NCBI GenBank assembly: GCA_031308135.1 | Contig: JAHLJT010000631.1 | Coordinates: forward strand, 813,501-877,500 | Direction: 5' to 3' | Origin: Acheta domesticus | Taxonomy: Eukaryota > Arthropoda > Insecta > Orthoptera > Gryllidae | Length of the DNA: 64,000 nt | In this document: piece by piece, positions 48,090 through 59,453 of the stretch | Position numbering within the stretch: position 1 is the stretch's first letter | Layout of the letters: each line of letters opens with the position of its first letter | The notes under the pieces: generated by a model | What the model was told of the DNA's origin: nothing | Databases searched by the model: none | Seen by the model: only the letters and a program-made list of their open reading frames with translations | Position numbers and translations under genes: made by a program

Positions 48090-50395
48090 TTTCGATATCG
48101 AAAAATTCGAAATATGCTTCCCTTGAAATCTCGAAATCGTTTTACCGCAGCATTACATGCCATTTTCTTTACTGCCTATATTATTCCTTACATAGTATGT
48201 AAGTAGAGGGGGGCGGTAATTGTTTCTAAGTGCCGCTAATATATTTATTGATTTATTTTTAAACGTGATTAAAGTGCAGCTTTAATCATTTTTTCCTATG
48301 TTCAAATGTGTCTTTATTCCTCCCGGGATTAAAGCAGTTCTCCGGGATTAATGTAACCACAGCCGCCAGCGATTCCCATTATCATTTCAATAAGAGAAAG
48401 GACGAAAGTTTGGATACGGTACGTCTAAGAGAATATATATACGTAAGTTAATAACTAACCTTTAACAATAAATACTGATAGTCACAAGCTTCTTCAACAA
48501 ATATGTAAAATTGAAGCTTTGTAAAAGTTGTTTTGGGTCGTATTCATTTCCATATCTCTTAAAAACTCCAATCAATTTACAATATCTAAAAATTTCAAAG
48601 TCAATTAAAGCGTTATCATGTATCGTCAACAATTTTTCTAGAGAATTACTTACAGATATCCACATTCTTACTTATCAAGTACATACTTAGATATCAACAT
48701 TTCCTTTTGCACTTAAAGTTGCCCTCACCATTGTATAATACCTCCAAAACGATGTAGACTTGTATGTTTTTGATATATTGTCAAAAGATGCAAGTACAAT
48801 TTCTTCTGAAATTCTTTCTTTCTTTCTATCCTGTCATTTCTCCATTTGCAGAAACATTCGTTCTCTTTTTCGTAGATATGCTTCGATTTTTCAGGGAATA
48901 ATTTTGAAAATTTCTCTTTTTTTTCATGCAGAATGCAAACCAGCTGAAATCACAGCCACCTAAAGGTGACCCCCAGAAGGATGCCCACGGTCTACTGTAC
49001 TGCTTGGTCCTTCGTGGCACAGGCGTCCAAGCGAAAGAAAGTGCTTAAAAATAAAGTTTGGTATAGGACATGGAATTTACCTGAGCTTTATTCACTCGAG
49101 AGAGCGTTATCGCGCTGGGAACACGTCAGTTCTTCCTAGTGAATAAAGCTCTACTTAAACTCCGTGTTATATAAATAACTATTAATGATCATTCTGAATT
49201 CTAAAAAGTAAACTAAACTTCAAGTTTCAGGGATTATTAAATAAAGTTCAGTCAAAGAAACATGCTGTATAAAATATTATTTCAAACAATAAAACGAGTA
49301 TGTGATGTGAAGTTTATAAGTCAATTTTTTGCTCCAGAACAGAGTTAGAAATATTTATGTTGTTGATTACGATTTATATGTAATGTCGGAAAAATTCTGC
49401 TTATTTTGAAAACTTCATTATTCTCAGAAACTCCGCAGTGTTCTTGATGAAACAAAGACGTAGACGAACCAAACTGCCGACATCAACGAACCAAGCTTCT
49501 GCAGAACTTAGGGCCCTCAAACGTTTGCTGAAGCTTTCGCCTCCGTCCCCCTTTAAACAAGTAGACCCATCACCCAAGGCACCCCGTTACGTGACAGGGC
49601 AATTTCTTCACTTTTTTAAAACATCCTAATTCTTTTACCAATACCAAAAGAGTAGTCACGTTATTAAATCTAGACTTATTTACTCGATGCCTAGGAATGG
49701 AAAAAAAGTGATGCAATAATGATTTATTCTTTTACTTCTTTCTTTGTAAAAAGTACAAGTAATTTGTTTTCATTTAAAGCTTAATTTTGTCAAATTGACT
49801 CCATTTTTGTACAAATGGAGCAAATGGATTCAAATTTAAGAATGTGTCTTCTTTTACCTTTGAGATGGGGGTTAATAATTGTCGAAAGCGATTTTAAAAT
49901 AAACTCTATTCTCATGTTCTTTATACACTGTAATGTTCAGTTTTTCTCTGTTGTGATTCATCTACTCTTGGACTTTTGATATCATTACTTTCTTGATGTC
50001 CTTTTTATGAGATATTTTGAACTATATGGTGCGTTCGGAAACGACCCGCCATTGTTCGAGTTTTTGCTCACGCGGCATTTTGAATGCTCGTGCACGTGGT
50101 AATTCAATTAGTAAACAACACGTCCACTCTTGAAGAGACGTTGCCACATCGTCGCCCACGAAGCATGTAATATTCACGGGAGAAACCGGGACACCTTCAA
50201 TCAAGAAAACAATAATGGTGATGATCCTATGAGATAAACTTAATTTCATATACCGAGTGTACGAGCCAAGTCACTGTCGATGAAACGGCTTGAAACAAAG
50301 GGCATAAGAAATTTAATGAAGCCTTCTCAACCGTGCAATCATGCTGATGGCTCCATTACGATATAAAATTGATTTCCGGGTTTAATTAAATTCGA
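48090..50395. other. Intron stretch without recognised genes
   Basis: AT-rich. A hairpin (GCTTTATTCACT ... AGTGAATAAAGC) lies at 49087-49150. No gene, SINE or transposon copy recognised. Confidence 0.5.
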
Positions 50396-50399
50396 ACGC

Positions 50400-50640
50400 C
50401 GTGAAGGGACGGGAGGGTCGCGTGGCCGTTGCAGTCCAAGAAGGGCGAGGGGACGGCCGTCGCAGTCGGCGGCCGTTATCTCGCCGGGCGCTCCGGCCGG
50501 CGGTCCTTTGTTCGAGTCCCGCGGGGCAGGGGGGGCGGTCGGCAAAGGGCTTCTCGGTTGGCGCGCGGTTGCGACGGCGTGGGCGGGGGGGAAGCAGCGG
50601 CGACCACGGAGGCGGAGAAGGGCTGCAGAGATGCAATAAT
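50400..50640. promoter_or_regulatory. CpG-rich block
   Basis: CpG-dense sequence with GGGGCGG-type boxes in the last part of the long intron. Possible regulatory element; no exon recognised. Confidence 0.3.
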
Positions 50641-50733
50641 GACCACCCGAGTAGCAGAGTCGATGGAGAGGCGGAGACGATGGGGGACTTTAAAACATCG
50701 ATGTTTAAAAACATAGTTTTTGATCGATGAATT

Positions 50734-50912
50734 ATTATACTGCGGTTTTCTGAACTCTGCTTCTGACAGGAATCAGCTGTTGACGGTTTCATCCAATCTG
50801 GAGCTTGAACGTCACCATAGTGACGTCACTAGCGAAATACAAGCTCCCGATTGGATGGCAGCGAAACAGCTGATTCCTGCCAGGCGCTGAGTTAAGAAAA
50901 TCGCAGTATAAT
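50734..50912. mobile_element. MITE, 179 bp (ATTATACTGCG ends)
   Basis: Left ATTATACTGCGGTTTTCTGA, right AAGAAAATCGCAGTATAAT. Further inverted pairs run inward (AGGAATCAGCTGTT with AACAGCTGATTCCT; GAGCTTGAACGTCAC near TGACGTCACT). It interrupts an ACATCGATGTT-rich repeat (50695-50730 and 50913-50935) that also occurs at 61465-61800. Confidence 0.75.
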
Positions 50913-50963
50913 ATCGATGTTTTCTTGTCGATGTCTCATTAGTAGTAGGAACTGCGGCAGTGA

Positions 50964-51705
50964 TGGGTGACGGCGACATTGGAGGTACGGGGAGTGAGGG
51001 CAGCCGGGGTTGGCGGGATTGGAGTCGGCAACAGCGAGGAGGAGGCGGTGACGGCGACATTGGAGGTACAGGGAGTGAGGGCAGCGGGGTTGGCGGGATT
51101 GGAGTCAGCAACAGCGAGGAGGAGGCGGTGACGGCGACATTGGTGCTAGTGGGTGGTGGGATAGGAGTGAGCAGCGGCGAGGAGGAGGCGGTGACGGCGA
51201 CGTTGGAGGTACAGGGAGTGAGGGCAGCGGGGTTGGCGGGATTGGAGTCAGCAACAGCGAGGAGGAGGCGGTGACGGCGACATTGGTGCTAGTGGGTGGT
51301 GGGATAGGAGTGAGCAGCGGCGAGGAGGAGGCGGTGACGGCGACGTTGGAGGTACAGGGAGTGAGGGCAGCGGGGTTGGCGGGATTGGAGTCAGCAACAG
51401 CGAGGAGGAGGCGGTGACGGCGACATTGGTGCTAGTGGGTGGTGGGATAGGAGTGAGCAGCGGCGAGGAGGAGGCGGTGACGGCGACGTTGGAGGTACAG
51501 GGAGTGAGGGCAGCGGGGTTGGCGGGATTGGAGTCAGCAACAGCGAGGAGGAGGCGGTGACGGCGACATTGGTGCTAGTGGGTGGTGGGATAGGAGTGAG
51601 CAGCGGCGAGGAGGAGGCGGTGACGGCGACATTGGAGGTACAGGGAGTGAGGGCAGCCGGGGTTGGCGGGATTGGAGTCGGCAGCGGCGAGGAGGCAGCG
51701 GGGGT
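50964..51705 (+). repeat. Minisatellite, 143-bp period
   Basis: GGTACAGGGAGTGAGG starts at 51065, 51208, 51351, 51494 and 51637, exactly 143 bases apart. A first partial copy at 50984 is 81 bases upstream, showing the unit is itself an 81 + 62 composite. Each unit holds GAGGAGGAGGCGGTGACGGC twice. 143 is not a multiple of 3, so the array cannot be a repeat of one peptide in one frame; I read it as non-coding. Confidence 0.93.
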
Positions 51706-52374
51706 GGGGGATTGGAAGGGACGGTTCGGAGCGCCCTCTGGGAGCGCGCGCCGGCTCAAAGGGGGCGTGGCCGGCGCGGGGCGCGTGGACGGCGGCGGCG
51801 GCGGCGGCGGCAGTGAGCCGCTGGGAGGCGGTGGGCGCGCGCGGCAGCACAGACGTCACCGAGGGGGCGAAGCGGACGGATGTTGTACCTCGAGAGCAGC
51901 GCGTGCAATGAGACTGCTGCACGCCGCGATGTTAACGAGTTAATAAGCTTATTCATGTAGTGCGTACTGGAAATAGCAATTTAACGTATGCAACGTAAAG
52001 TACGTAAGTTAAAGCTGAACGAATTATGTTGACGAGTAGAAATATGCACCGACTATAACAATGAATTGATAGTGGTTGTAATTAAAGTAAGATCGGAGAA
52101 TTTCAACGAACGAATGAAGCACAAGAGATATTGTTCCTGTTTGAGGAAATTATTTTGAAAATGTGCGTCGAGCGTACTCTCAGTGGGAATTAGTCTGTGA
52201 ATTTAATGAGAGAAACAAACGACGACAGTGAGTGAAGAGTGATGTAGTGAAACGGTGTCTGATTATTGATTTGCGAGGAGGCAAGTCGGTACCGAATGAT
52301 ACAGAGACTTCAAGAGGAGACTAATAGTTGGCGAGAGGACGCTACTTGAAGGTCCAAAGGCGTCTTCTGGCTGG
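51706..52374 (+). promoter_or_regulatory. Candidate alternative promoter and first exon of Nrt
   Basis: A CpG-rich block with a GC box (GGGGGCGTGGCC, 51757-51769) and a GGC run occupies 51706-51920. It is followed by AT-balanced sequence up to a consensus donor CTGG|GTAAGA at 52374/52375, 416 bases before the exon at 52791. Such a transcript would skip the two upstream cytoplasmic exons; the first in-frame ATG would be the Met in GLASMETLDD. No TATA box seen. Composition and one splice site are the only evidence. Confidence 0.3.
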
Positions 52375-52790
52375 GTAAGAAAATTACGCGGTCAAAGTGT
52401 ACTTGAAATCGAAAACGTGAAGTTGTGATGAGAACGTTTACATAACAATGAACGAAAATATCATTAGTGTGAATAGCGAATAATGATGATTGAGAAAGTG
52501 AGTGACATCAAGATTTAACTGTTCTGATGAACCGACAGATGTAATAAATTAGTGTCATTGCGAGAATATTTGTGTGAATTTTAAGTGAGAAGAAGATAGA
52601 ACTTCTTTTATTACAAATGAAAGCTTTTTTTAATAGTTATTTTCTGTGTACGCTATTAAAAAAGGCATGTTTAGAGAAGAGCAGAAAAAATTGAAACCGA
52701 GGGAAAGCTTACTGCGCACGTGGCAGTAGTGTGAGAGCGTGTTCGTTATAGTCAGCTCAAGTGGGTGATAAGAGGTGCTTACTGTTGCAG

Positions 52791-52898
52791 GACGTGGAGA
52801 TCGGCCAAGCGGGACTGGCGTCCATGGAGACGCTGGACGACAAGAGCGCGGCAGACACAGCGGAAGACGGGATGGAGAGCGTCAAATTGGACGTTGAT
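52791..52898 (+). CDS. Nrt: Neurotactin exon: conserved GLASMETLDD block
   Basis: This is a 36-codon exon, phase 0 at both ends. The acceptor TGTTGCAG ends at 52790 and the donor is GTGAGT from 52899. The peptide runs DVEIGQAGLASMETLDDKSA and then continues acidic to SVKLDVD. The GLASMETLDD segment is the best diagnostic match to insect neurotactin, where it lies in the cytoplasmic part shortly before the membrane span. The internal Met at codon 13 is the only ATG early in the exon that could serve as an alternative start. The exon follows an intron of about 46 kb. About 420 bp upstream is a strong unused-looking donor, and beyond that a CpG-rich block, described separately as a possible alternative first exon. 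Confidence 0.93.
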
Positions 52899-55009
52899 GT
52901 GAGTATGACGTTACATAATTTATTGCAGGGAGATGCAATCTTAAAAGCGCTTGCCTCCATTACGTTATAAAAATAGCTCAGATAAAGGGACATTCACTGA
53001 TAAGATCAACCGAAATTGTCAAAAATGGAAAATACAAGCTATCAGTGTCGGTGAAAATCGATTTCTTCGCGTCTTGGCATAATCAACAAGATTTATTTTA
53101 GAACTGTTGCTTTAGATGTTTCCCCTTTAATGGAGATTATTGTGTTAGTCACGTCAGTTTTTTAGTTGTGGTTTTTGCATAAGAGAAATCTGAATGAAGG
53201 CAATATTATTTTTGAAAATAGTTCTTGGGCATGAAGTCTGACAAGGAAAAGAAAATGTTACAGACGGTTATTTAATTGTGTGTTTTCGAAGATTGTTCCA
53301 TGTTTTCGCCTCACCGTATCATGAATTTATATTTTGAATTCATTAAAAACGTCAGTTTTATCACATTTCTTGATTGAACTCAATTTACTTTTACAGAAGC
53401 AATGCAAGGGACTATCATTTGTATTCGTTATTTTTAAACAATAACACAATTGCCTAATTTTTTGTATGTGTGTGTTCAAAATTTATTAAGTAATGAAAAT
53501 ATATTACCGAGTTATAATAAAAGTAAATAGCTGTTGAATTTTGTACCCAAGCGGTTTCATTTGCACGTTCCTCATGTATTAACGTCCAAGTGACATGATT
53601 ATTGTTACATTAATTATAACTAGTTGGTCCTGTGTGTACATTTAGGACTTTAACTAGTTGTTTTATAAGTTAAAATATATTATTTCTGAAACTAAACATG
53701 TACGTTTCCTACTACCTGTGTTACAATTAGGTCTGTATTCGCAGATTACTGAATAAGAAACAACTATAGGTTGGTTTTAAGGCAGTTGCACATCGTGTCC
53801 GAATGATTCGCAGGGATCACGTATGTTGAGCATGAGTATCGTGATGAATGTGCATCTTTTTTTCCCTGAATTCTAAAATGCTAATTTTTAGTTTCTTTGC
53901 CTCTTGAATATACTTGATGCAAGAACTGGGGATTATTTCCCTCTCCAGCAGTAGCACACTGATAAGCTTTTGTGGCGAAATCTTCTCAATGCTACAGAAC
54001 CGTTACCTTTCATTAGCGTGTGATACAAGGGATAATAATATACAATCTGTTCACGTACTTTCATCCGCGATTATATGGTACATATTTCACTCAGGTGCCA
54101 CACAGCAATACGCTCAAACTCTCCACCTGAATCGCAATGGCAATCCTACAAATGATTTTCACCCGTAGGGAAAAGCGTCATGCGAAGCTTTGGCCTGACT
54201 GGCACTGCTCTGATTGGCTTGTGTTCGCGCCACGCCAGAGCCCCTTTGATGCCCACGAATGGTGTTGTTAACATTAATTACGCATTGATTCCATTTTGAG
54301 AATTGAATTGTATCAATTGTCACTGCGCATACGTTCGCAACTGAGCTGCAAAGCTGGAAAATTGAATTCCTTTGTATGTAGTATTATTCATATCGTTTAA
54401 AAAAAGTGATTTCAATTAAATACTGTTAATCTCTATGGGTTGTAAAATGTTTTATTACTACCTTGACATTATGCTTTCACATTTCGATGTGACGACACAG
54501 AGTAGGACCGTAGAATTATACTGAATATATTGCAATTATTGTATTCACCAAAATGAGTTTCATTTGCGGGTGGTTTTAAGCATCCAAAATATATCTTGAG
54601 ATGCTGCTGTTTACAGGATACTTTTTGCGTTTTGATTGTTTTTGCGTGTTTTATTCAGTTACTACATGGATTTCATTTTAAAATGTGTGCAACTGGACAG
54701 TATCATAAACTAAGTGAAGACTGTGTGTGTGTAAACTGTGTGGCAAACTGTGTCGGAGATGCCACGTAATGACGTGTGAAAATAGTCACAAGCATCAACA
54801 AATTCTGCTCTGAAGAGTAGCAAATCTTTGCACATTGTGCGCTTTTCGTATTTAATATTCAGTTACTACATTACGTAAATCGGAAGGATACCATTGGTAT
54901 TTTGTTTGTTTGTGATGCCAGAGCGTCACGACAGATATCAGTGTCAATTAATTGAAAGGTTACCCGGCTACAATAAAAAGGGGATCTGCATTGCCATCAC
55001 TTAAAGGAA

Positions 55010-55396
55010 AACATGGAAAATCGGAGAAAAACAAAGAATTTCATTGATCTAGAAAAGTCACGAAAATCTGGGAATTTGTCGATGAATCCTTAGAAGTCAG
55101 GGAACATGTTTAGAGGCTTACGAAACTGCAATATATTCCTCGTAAATATTCCTTAGCACAACTTATTAGGTAGTGCAACATAATTATACGTGAAATTTTT
55201 GTTTGTTGATAAAATATCATTAATTCGTACTTTTCCACGGCAAAATCAGAGAGCTGACCAATTAGTATCAGGCTGACTTAAATATTTTTTTTCAAAATAG
55301 TGTGACATTAAAAAATATAATCGCGAAAAGATTTTAAAAATTCCTCTGGAAAACCTAGGGAAATTTGTCCCAGGGAAAGAGGGGCCACCCTGAATC
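55010..55396. mobile_element. Degenerate repeat with GGCCACCCTG terminus
   Basis: AACATGGAAAATCGGAGAAA and ATCTGGGAATTTGTC on the left and AGAGAGCTGACCAATTAGTA in the middle match the repeat at 13700-14290. The right end GGGGCCACCCTG is the reverse complement of that copy's left end, so the intact family had inverted termini. Confidence 0.5.
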
Positions 55397-55597
55397 TGAT
55401 TAGGACGAGAAATGGAGAATTTAATTTTGTCGAGCATTGAGCCAGTGTACTTCCTACCTGCCGCGAAAACGACGTTAACTGTGGATATTCCGTCCTACAA
55501 AATGCACGCACTCGAGACCGTGTCGAACTGGCTCTCTGGGGGGCTGAGACGCTTGCCAGCTAACAACGCACCAGCCAAGATTCATAATGCCTTAAAT

Positions 55598-55824
55598 CAG
55601 TGGTGGCAAGGTCTTCTACTGGTGGCAGTGGCACGCGTCGTGGCTCCGTAGCATGCCACGAGCTACTGTGCGCAACTAGCGTCGGGAAAGGGAACTATTA
55701 GTAATCCTGCTGTTTTACAATAGAGATGGCGTTGTCTGTAGTGGCGGGGTGATGAACTGCGTGCAGGGGCGATTTCTTCGTGGCACTCGTGCCACGGACC
55801 CCACTCGTGGCATCGACAACACTG
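55598..55824. mobile_element. hAT-like MITE, 227 bp
   Basis: The left end is CAGTGGTGGCAAGG and the right end CATCGACAACACTG (imperfect inverted). It is flanked by the exact 8-base duplication CCTTAAAT (55590-55597 and 55825-55832). The interior repeats CGTGGCA/GTGCCACG motifs in both orientations. Non-coding. Confidence 0.88.
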
Positions 55825-56454
55825 CCTTAAATGCTATGTCAAATGTGCTATATCAAAAGCGGAAATAGTTTAACTGATAAAATATTTCACAATTGCAATA
55901 TACGTAGCAAAGCTATTAATCAAATATTAAAAAAATAAAATTCATAAATCTCTAATATCAAAAACCTTTGTCTTTGTTGGACCTCACATTAATCAAATAC
56001 CGATGACATTGAAAAACAGTAAATCCTTGAACATTTTCAAACGTAAGATGAAAATTTGGATTCTAAAACGTGATGACAATGATGCAAACAAATTATCAGA
56101 AATATTGCATTGCAATATTGCATTGTGTAAATCAACTGTTGTCTGTGACTGTGTAAAAAAATCTGTTGATTTTGTAAATTAAGGTATTATTAAATTGTGT
56201 AATTAAATTAGGTGTAAATTAATGTGTAAATAAAGTCGTTAAATTAGAAAATCAGTGTTGCTAACCATCACAACTGGTTATCGATGGTTAGTAATTCCTG
56301 GAAAATGCAGTGTAAAATACCTATGTAAAACAAGATGGGAATAAAATAAATATTCCTCTATATCACGACTAAAGATGTTATGTGTCGGCTGAATATAAAA
56401 TCTTCTCCAGGTTGCAACCAGCTACCTAAGGAGCAGATCTAGGGACTGTCGGTG

Positions 56455-56900
56455 CCTCTACAATACTTTGCGTAAAATGTGGTCTGCTCCAAATAAAGCG
56501 ATTTCTTGCACTTCCCAGTCTTTTGAATTACCTGGGAGTTTAGACAAGTTCTTACACACATTTTGCGGAACAAATCCCAGAGCTCCGATAACTATCAGGA
56601 CGACCTGTGCTTTTAAGCTCCACATTCGGCTGACCTCGATTTCCAAACTCTTGTATTTAAGACGTTTCTCTGCCTCCTTGGTAACGACGTCTTGATCGCA
56701 AGGTACAGCAACATCGACAAGTAAACACGATTTTTTCTCCAAATCCCGGATGACTATATCCGGTTTGTTTGCCGCTATCGTGCGGACAGTTTGAATTTGT
56801 TAGTCGTACAATATCGTACACAATCCAATTGACGTCACCGGTTTTGGTGAGTGTTCGTACCACTTGGGGCATGTGTTTGGAACTTCGAGGGCGGTACATA
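56455..56900 (-). pseudogene. LINE-type retroelement 3' coding remnant
   Basis: The minus-strand frame reads ANKPDIVIRDLEKKSCLLVD and then VAVPCDQDVVTKEAEKRLKY and EVSRMW. It continues to a terminal HILRKVL (stop near 56455). The series NKPD-x-V, LIDV-x-P-x-D-x-N/V, KE-x-EK-x-x-KY, RMW and H-x-x-RK-x-L is the conserved C-terminal end of a widespread non-LTR retroelement polyprotein. A frameshift near 56745 moves the upstream part to another frame, so this is dead. The reverse-transcriptase domain is not in the window. Confidence 0.75.
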
Positions 56901-56930
56901 TCTGTCAGTGGAGGTGGCTACACACTCTGT

Positions 56931-56962
56931 TGTTGTTATTATTATTATTATTGTTATTATTA

Positions 56963-56996
<34 letters not shown>
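56931..56996. repeat. (ATT)n microsatellite with GTT interruptions
   Basis: About 66 bases of TTATTATTG-type repeats. Confidence 0.9.
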
Positions 56997-56997
<1 letters not shown>

Positions 56998-57649
56998 GCT
57001 CAACCAACTTGAGAATGATGTTTACAGGAGCGCGCCACCGTCTGTGTTTACAACCGAAACGACAGAGACGGAGATATAATATATTCAATTCAAAATTAAA
57101 ATGGGACCGTGCCAAACTATTGCCAAAGAAAGCGCGATTTATTTCGTTGCAAATCTGTAATCTTCCCAATTAATATTTTAACTGTATTTAGACATGTCTG
57201 CACATCATATTGGAATAAATAAAAGTATACTTTTCTCTACAAAACGATTCAAAATTTTGAAACAAATTCTTTCGATGAGCAGTAACATTCGTATAAATCG
57301 TTTATTTTAACTTAAGTAGTTTCTCAGAATATATACCAAATAAAATAATTTTTTATGTAAGGAGTAACTACTACCATAATGAAGAATATTGTAGATACTT
57401 ATGACAGTAAGGTTAATGTTTTGGTACTTTATTGCATACCTAACAAACCGTCTAAAGCCTATGGAAAAAAAGATGAATGAAGGAGAATGAATGAAGGCGG
57501 CCGTGGTGATTCCGTAGGAGCAGTCTCTGAACTCGCTTCCCGCTCCTGGCGACTTTTGTTAGCTAAACTGACAGTACAGAACCGTGTTTTCACTGTTAGT
57601 TCCACGACGCGCCGCAATCGCAGACTTCATACTTCGCTTGGTCGAGTTA

Positions 57650-57681
<32 letters not shown>
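57650..57681. repeat. (ATT)n microsatellite 64 bp before an Nrt exon
   Basis: ATTATTATT run ending 57681, close to the acceptor at 57744. Confidence 0.85.
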
Positions 57682-57682
<1 letters not shown>

Positions 57683-57744
57683 ATAATAGCTTGAGCGTGG
57701 TGAAGTGAGTCGTGGTGAAGTGCTGACGGCCGTTTTCTGCGCAG

Positions 57745-57835
57745 GAGAAGGACGGCGAGAAGGCGCAGGAGGCGCTGGGCAAGAACGAGTGGCAGGAGCG
57801 CATTCGCTTCCTCATCAAGTACCGCCTCATCATAG
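57745..57835 (+). CDS. Nrt: Neurotactin exon: juxtamembrane segment
   Basis: This is a 91-base exon entering in phase 0 and leaving in phase 1. The acceptor is TGCGCAG (57738-57744) and the donor GTGAGT (57836). It encodes a charged stretch starting EKDGEKAQEALGKNEW, then RIRFLIKYRLII, which is the basic cytoplasmic flank and the first residues of the membrane span. Arginines and lysines on this side, and none on the far side of the span until after the hydrophobic core, fit a cytoplasmic N terminus (type II) by the positive-inside rule. The final G is completed to a Gly codon by the first two bases of the next exon. Confidence 0.88.
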
Positions 57836-59320
57836 GTGAGTGCCCGCCATCCCTGCGCTCAAACCAACTCTTTCTGTCGAAAGGTTTCTCAACTCTCCGT
57901 TCCTGAATGCCCTTTTTTTCCTTTTCTAGTTGTGCTCCTGATTTATACAAATCCGAATTCTCCAAAAAATATGACGCTCAGTAGGATTGTGTAAAATCTA
58001 TCACTTCCATTTTAAACATTTTCTGAATGTTTTTCCATTCGTATTCACTTGTCTTTAAAACTTTGTACTGCTGAAATGGCTGTACGACATTGGTGCTCTG
58101 TGTAAAGCAAAACGTGATTTCAGTATCAACGCCTGATACATACGGCTTGATACTACGGACAATTATTACGATAATAGAATATGTGTATATGAAAACATGT
58201 GAATTGTAATCCATGATATTTTAATGTGCGTAATATTCATTGGCTCATCTGTTCTTATTCTTTAATACAATTTTCAAAACGTTCTAAAAAATGTGTAGTG
58301 CCGCGAGTAGCAAGGGTTAAAATTATTTAACTGCTCTGACCATTCCTAGTGCACCTTCGCTGTTGACAGCTTGAGGCTTATAGAAGCGGCGCATCGCCTA
58401 TGCAATCCAAGTGCCTAATTTAATCCTTTTGTGATCAGTTTTAGACGCCACAAACATCTTTTCAAGTTTAATGCTTTTAAAAGCCTGGATTAATCATTTT
58501 GTAACATATTTTAAGTTCCTAAAACACCATTTTGTATGTCTATTTCATAATTTTATTAACTATTTTAGGTGCCTAATTTATCACTTTATTGAACCTAAAA
58601 TTCCGAGGTCTAATAATTAGAGACATGATTTTTATGTAATTGTCTTTTTTCTTTCTACTTAAAGTTCTCAACATTGTAATCTTGGCGAATCATAGCCCTC
58701 GTAAGACAATATCAATTTTTTTCGTTACATATTTTTACATGTTTAGTACTATAATACATATTTTAAACATTTTGATGTTTTCACAATATATTATTCTTAT
58801 TTTGTCAATTTTATTCAATTCAATTCCATATTTGTTTGTGAAAAGATGTACTTATGTAAAATCAGCATTTACCCCACATTATTGGGGAAATATAGGTGTC
58901 TAGAATATCATTGACACCGGTTTTTTGATCTGTAACCTTAATTTCCGAGAAAAGTTTGCTATCGCCGACTTAATCTTCGATGACGATGCTACAGTGTATG
59001 TTTGCTGGTCTCACCAATTTGTGCGATGGTTTCTATTGCGATTAGTCCGGCTGCTAAACTACGGTCCTGGATTACAATAGATGAAGCTTTTACTACTGGC
59101 GAGAAAGTTGTATGATGTAAAATGAGCAGTTTTTCTAAATGTAATTTCTTGCTAAGTAAATGGTTTTTAATTCGAGAATTTTAATATTACATATTATATC
59201 GGATCTTACTGTTTTCATTTCATATTAATGTAGATTTTTTATGACATGTTGATGACGTTTAATACTACACATTGTTCCGGTCTCCGGTCTAATAATGACT
59301 GAGTTGTGTGTGTGTGCCAG
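57836..59320 (+). other. Nrt: Nrt intron (1485 bp) with duplicated 3' part
   Basis: From 58608 to about 59305 the sequence is homologous to 62473-63140 in the intron after the next. Shared blocks in order: TAATCTTGGCGAATC, TTTTTCGTTACATATTTTTA, TTTAGTACTAT, ATTACATATTATATC, CTTACTGTTTTCATT and GACGTTTAA-ACTACA. The first 770 bases hold nothing recognised. Confidence 0.8.
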
Positions 59321-59453
59321 GACTGGTGGCGGCGTTCGTGATCATCGTGATCGCCATCTTCTGGATCGCCTTCTCGGGGTCGCGCGCGGCGCCGGCGCCC
59401 AGCCGCCCCAAGCACCTCGTGCAGGCCGTCACCAACTGCGGCTTCGTCGAAGG
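59321..59453 (+). CDS. Nrt: Neurotactin exon: transmembrane helix and stalk
   Basis: This is a 133-base exon entering in phase 1 and leaving in phase 2. The acceptor GTGTGCCAG follows a TG run, and the donor is GTGAGT (59454). The peptide opens with the hydrophobic core LVAAFVIIVIAIFWIAF, which with the end of the preceding exon makes a span of about 22 residues. A short Ser/Arg/Ala/Pro stalk follows, then HLVQAVTNCGFVEG, the start of the esterase-like domain. The CG-FVEG motif corresponds to the CG-x-VEG start of the neurotactin ectodomain, whose cysteine is a conserved disulphide partner in the family (family knowledge). The exon is very GC-rich. Confidence 0.9.

Larger units (their letters stand above)
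6499..52790 (+). other. Nrt: Very long Nrt intron (about 46 kb)
   Basis: The intron runs from donor GTAACG (6499) to acceptor TGTTGCAG (52790). In fly neurotactin the peptide blocks of the two flanking exons lie side by side, so no missing coding exon is expected here. Nearly all recognisable content is mobile-element debris, satellites and CpG-rich patches, listed individually. No complete nested gene could be supported on either strand. Confidence 0.75.
52899..57744 (+). other. Nrt: Nrt intron (about 4.8 kb)
   Basis: AT-rich intron with donor GTGAGT and acceptor TGCGCAG. It contains the CAGGGTGGCC-type repeat (55010-55396), a hAT MITE (55598-55824), a LINE remnant (56455-56900) and ATT microsatellites (56931-56996, 57650-57681). 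Between 52900 and 55000 nothing is recognised. Confidence 0.75.
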
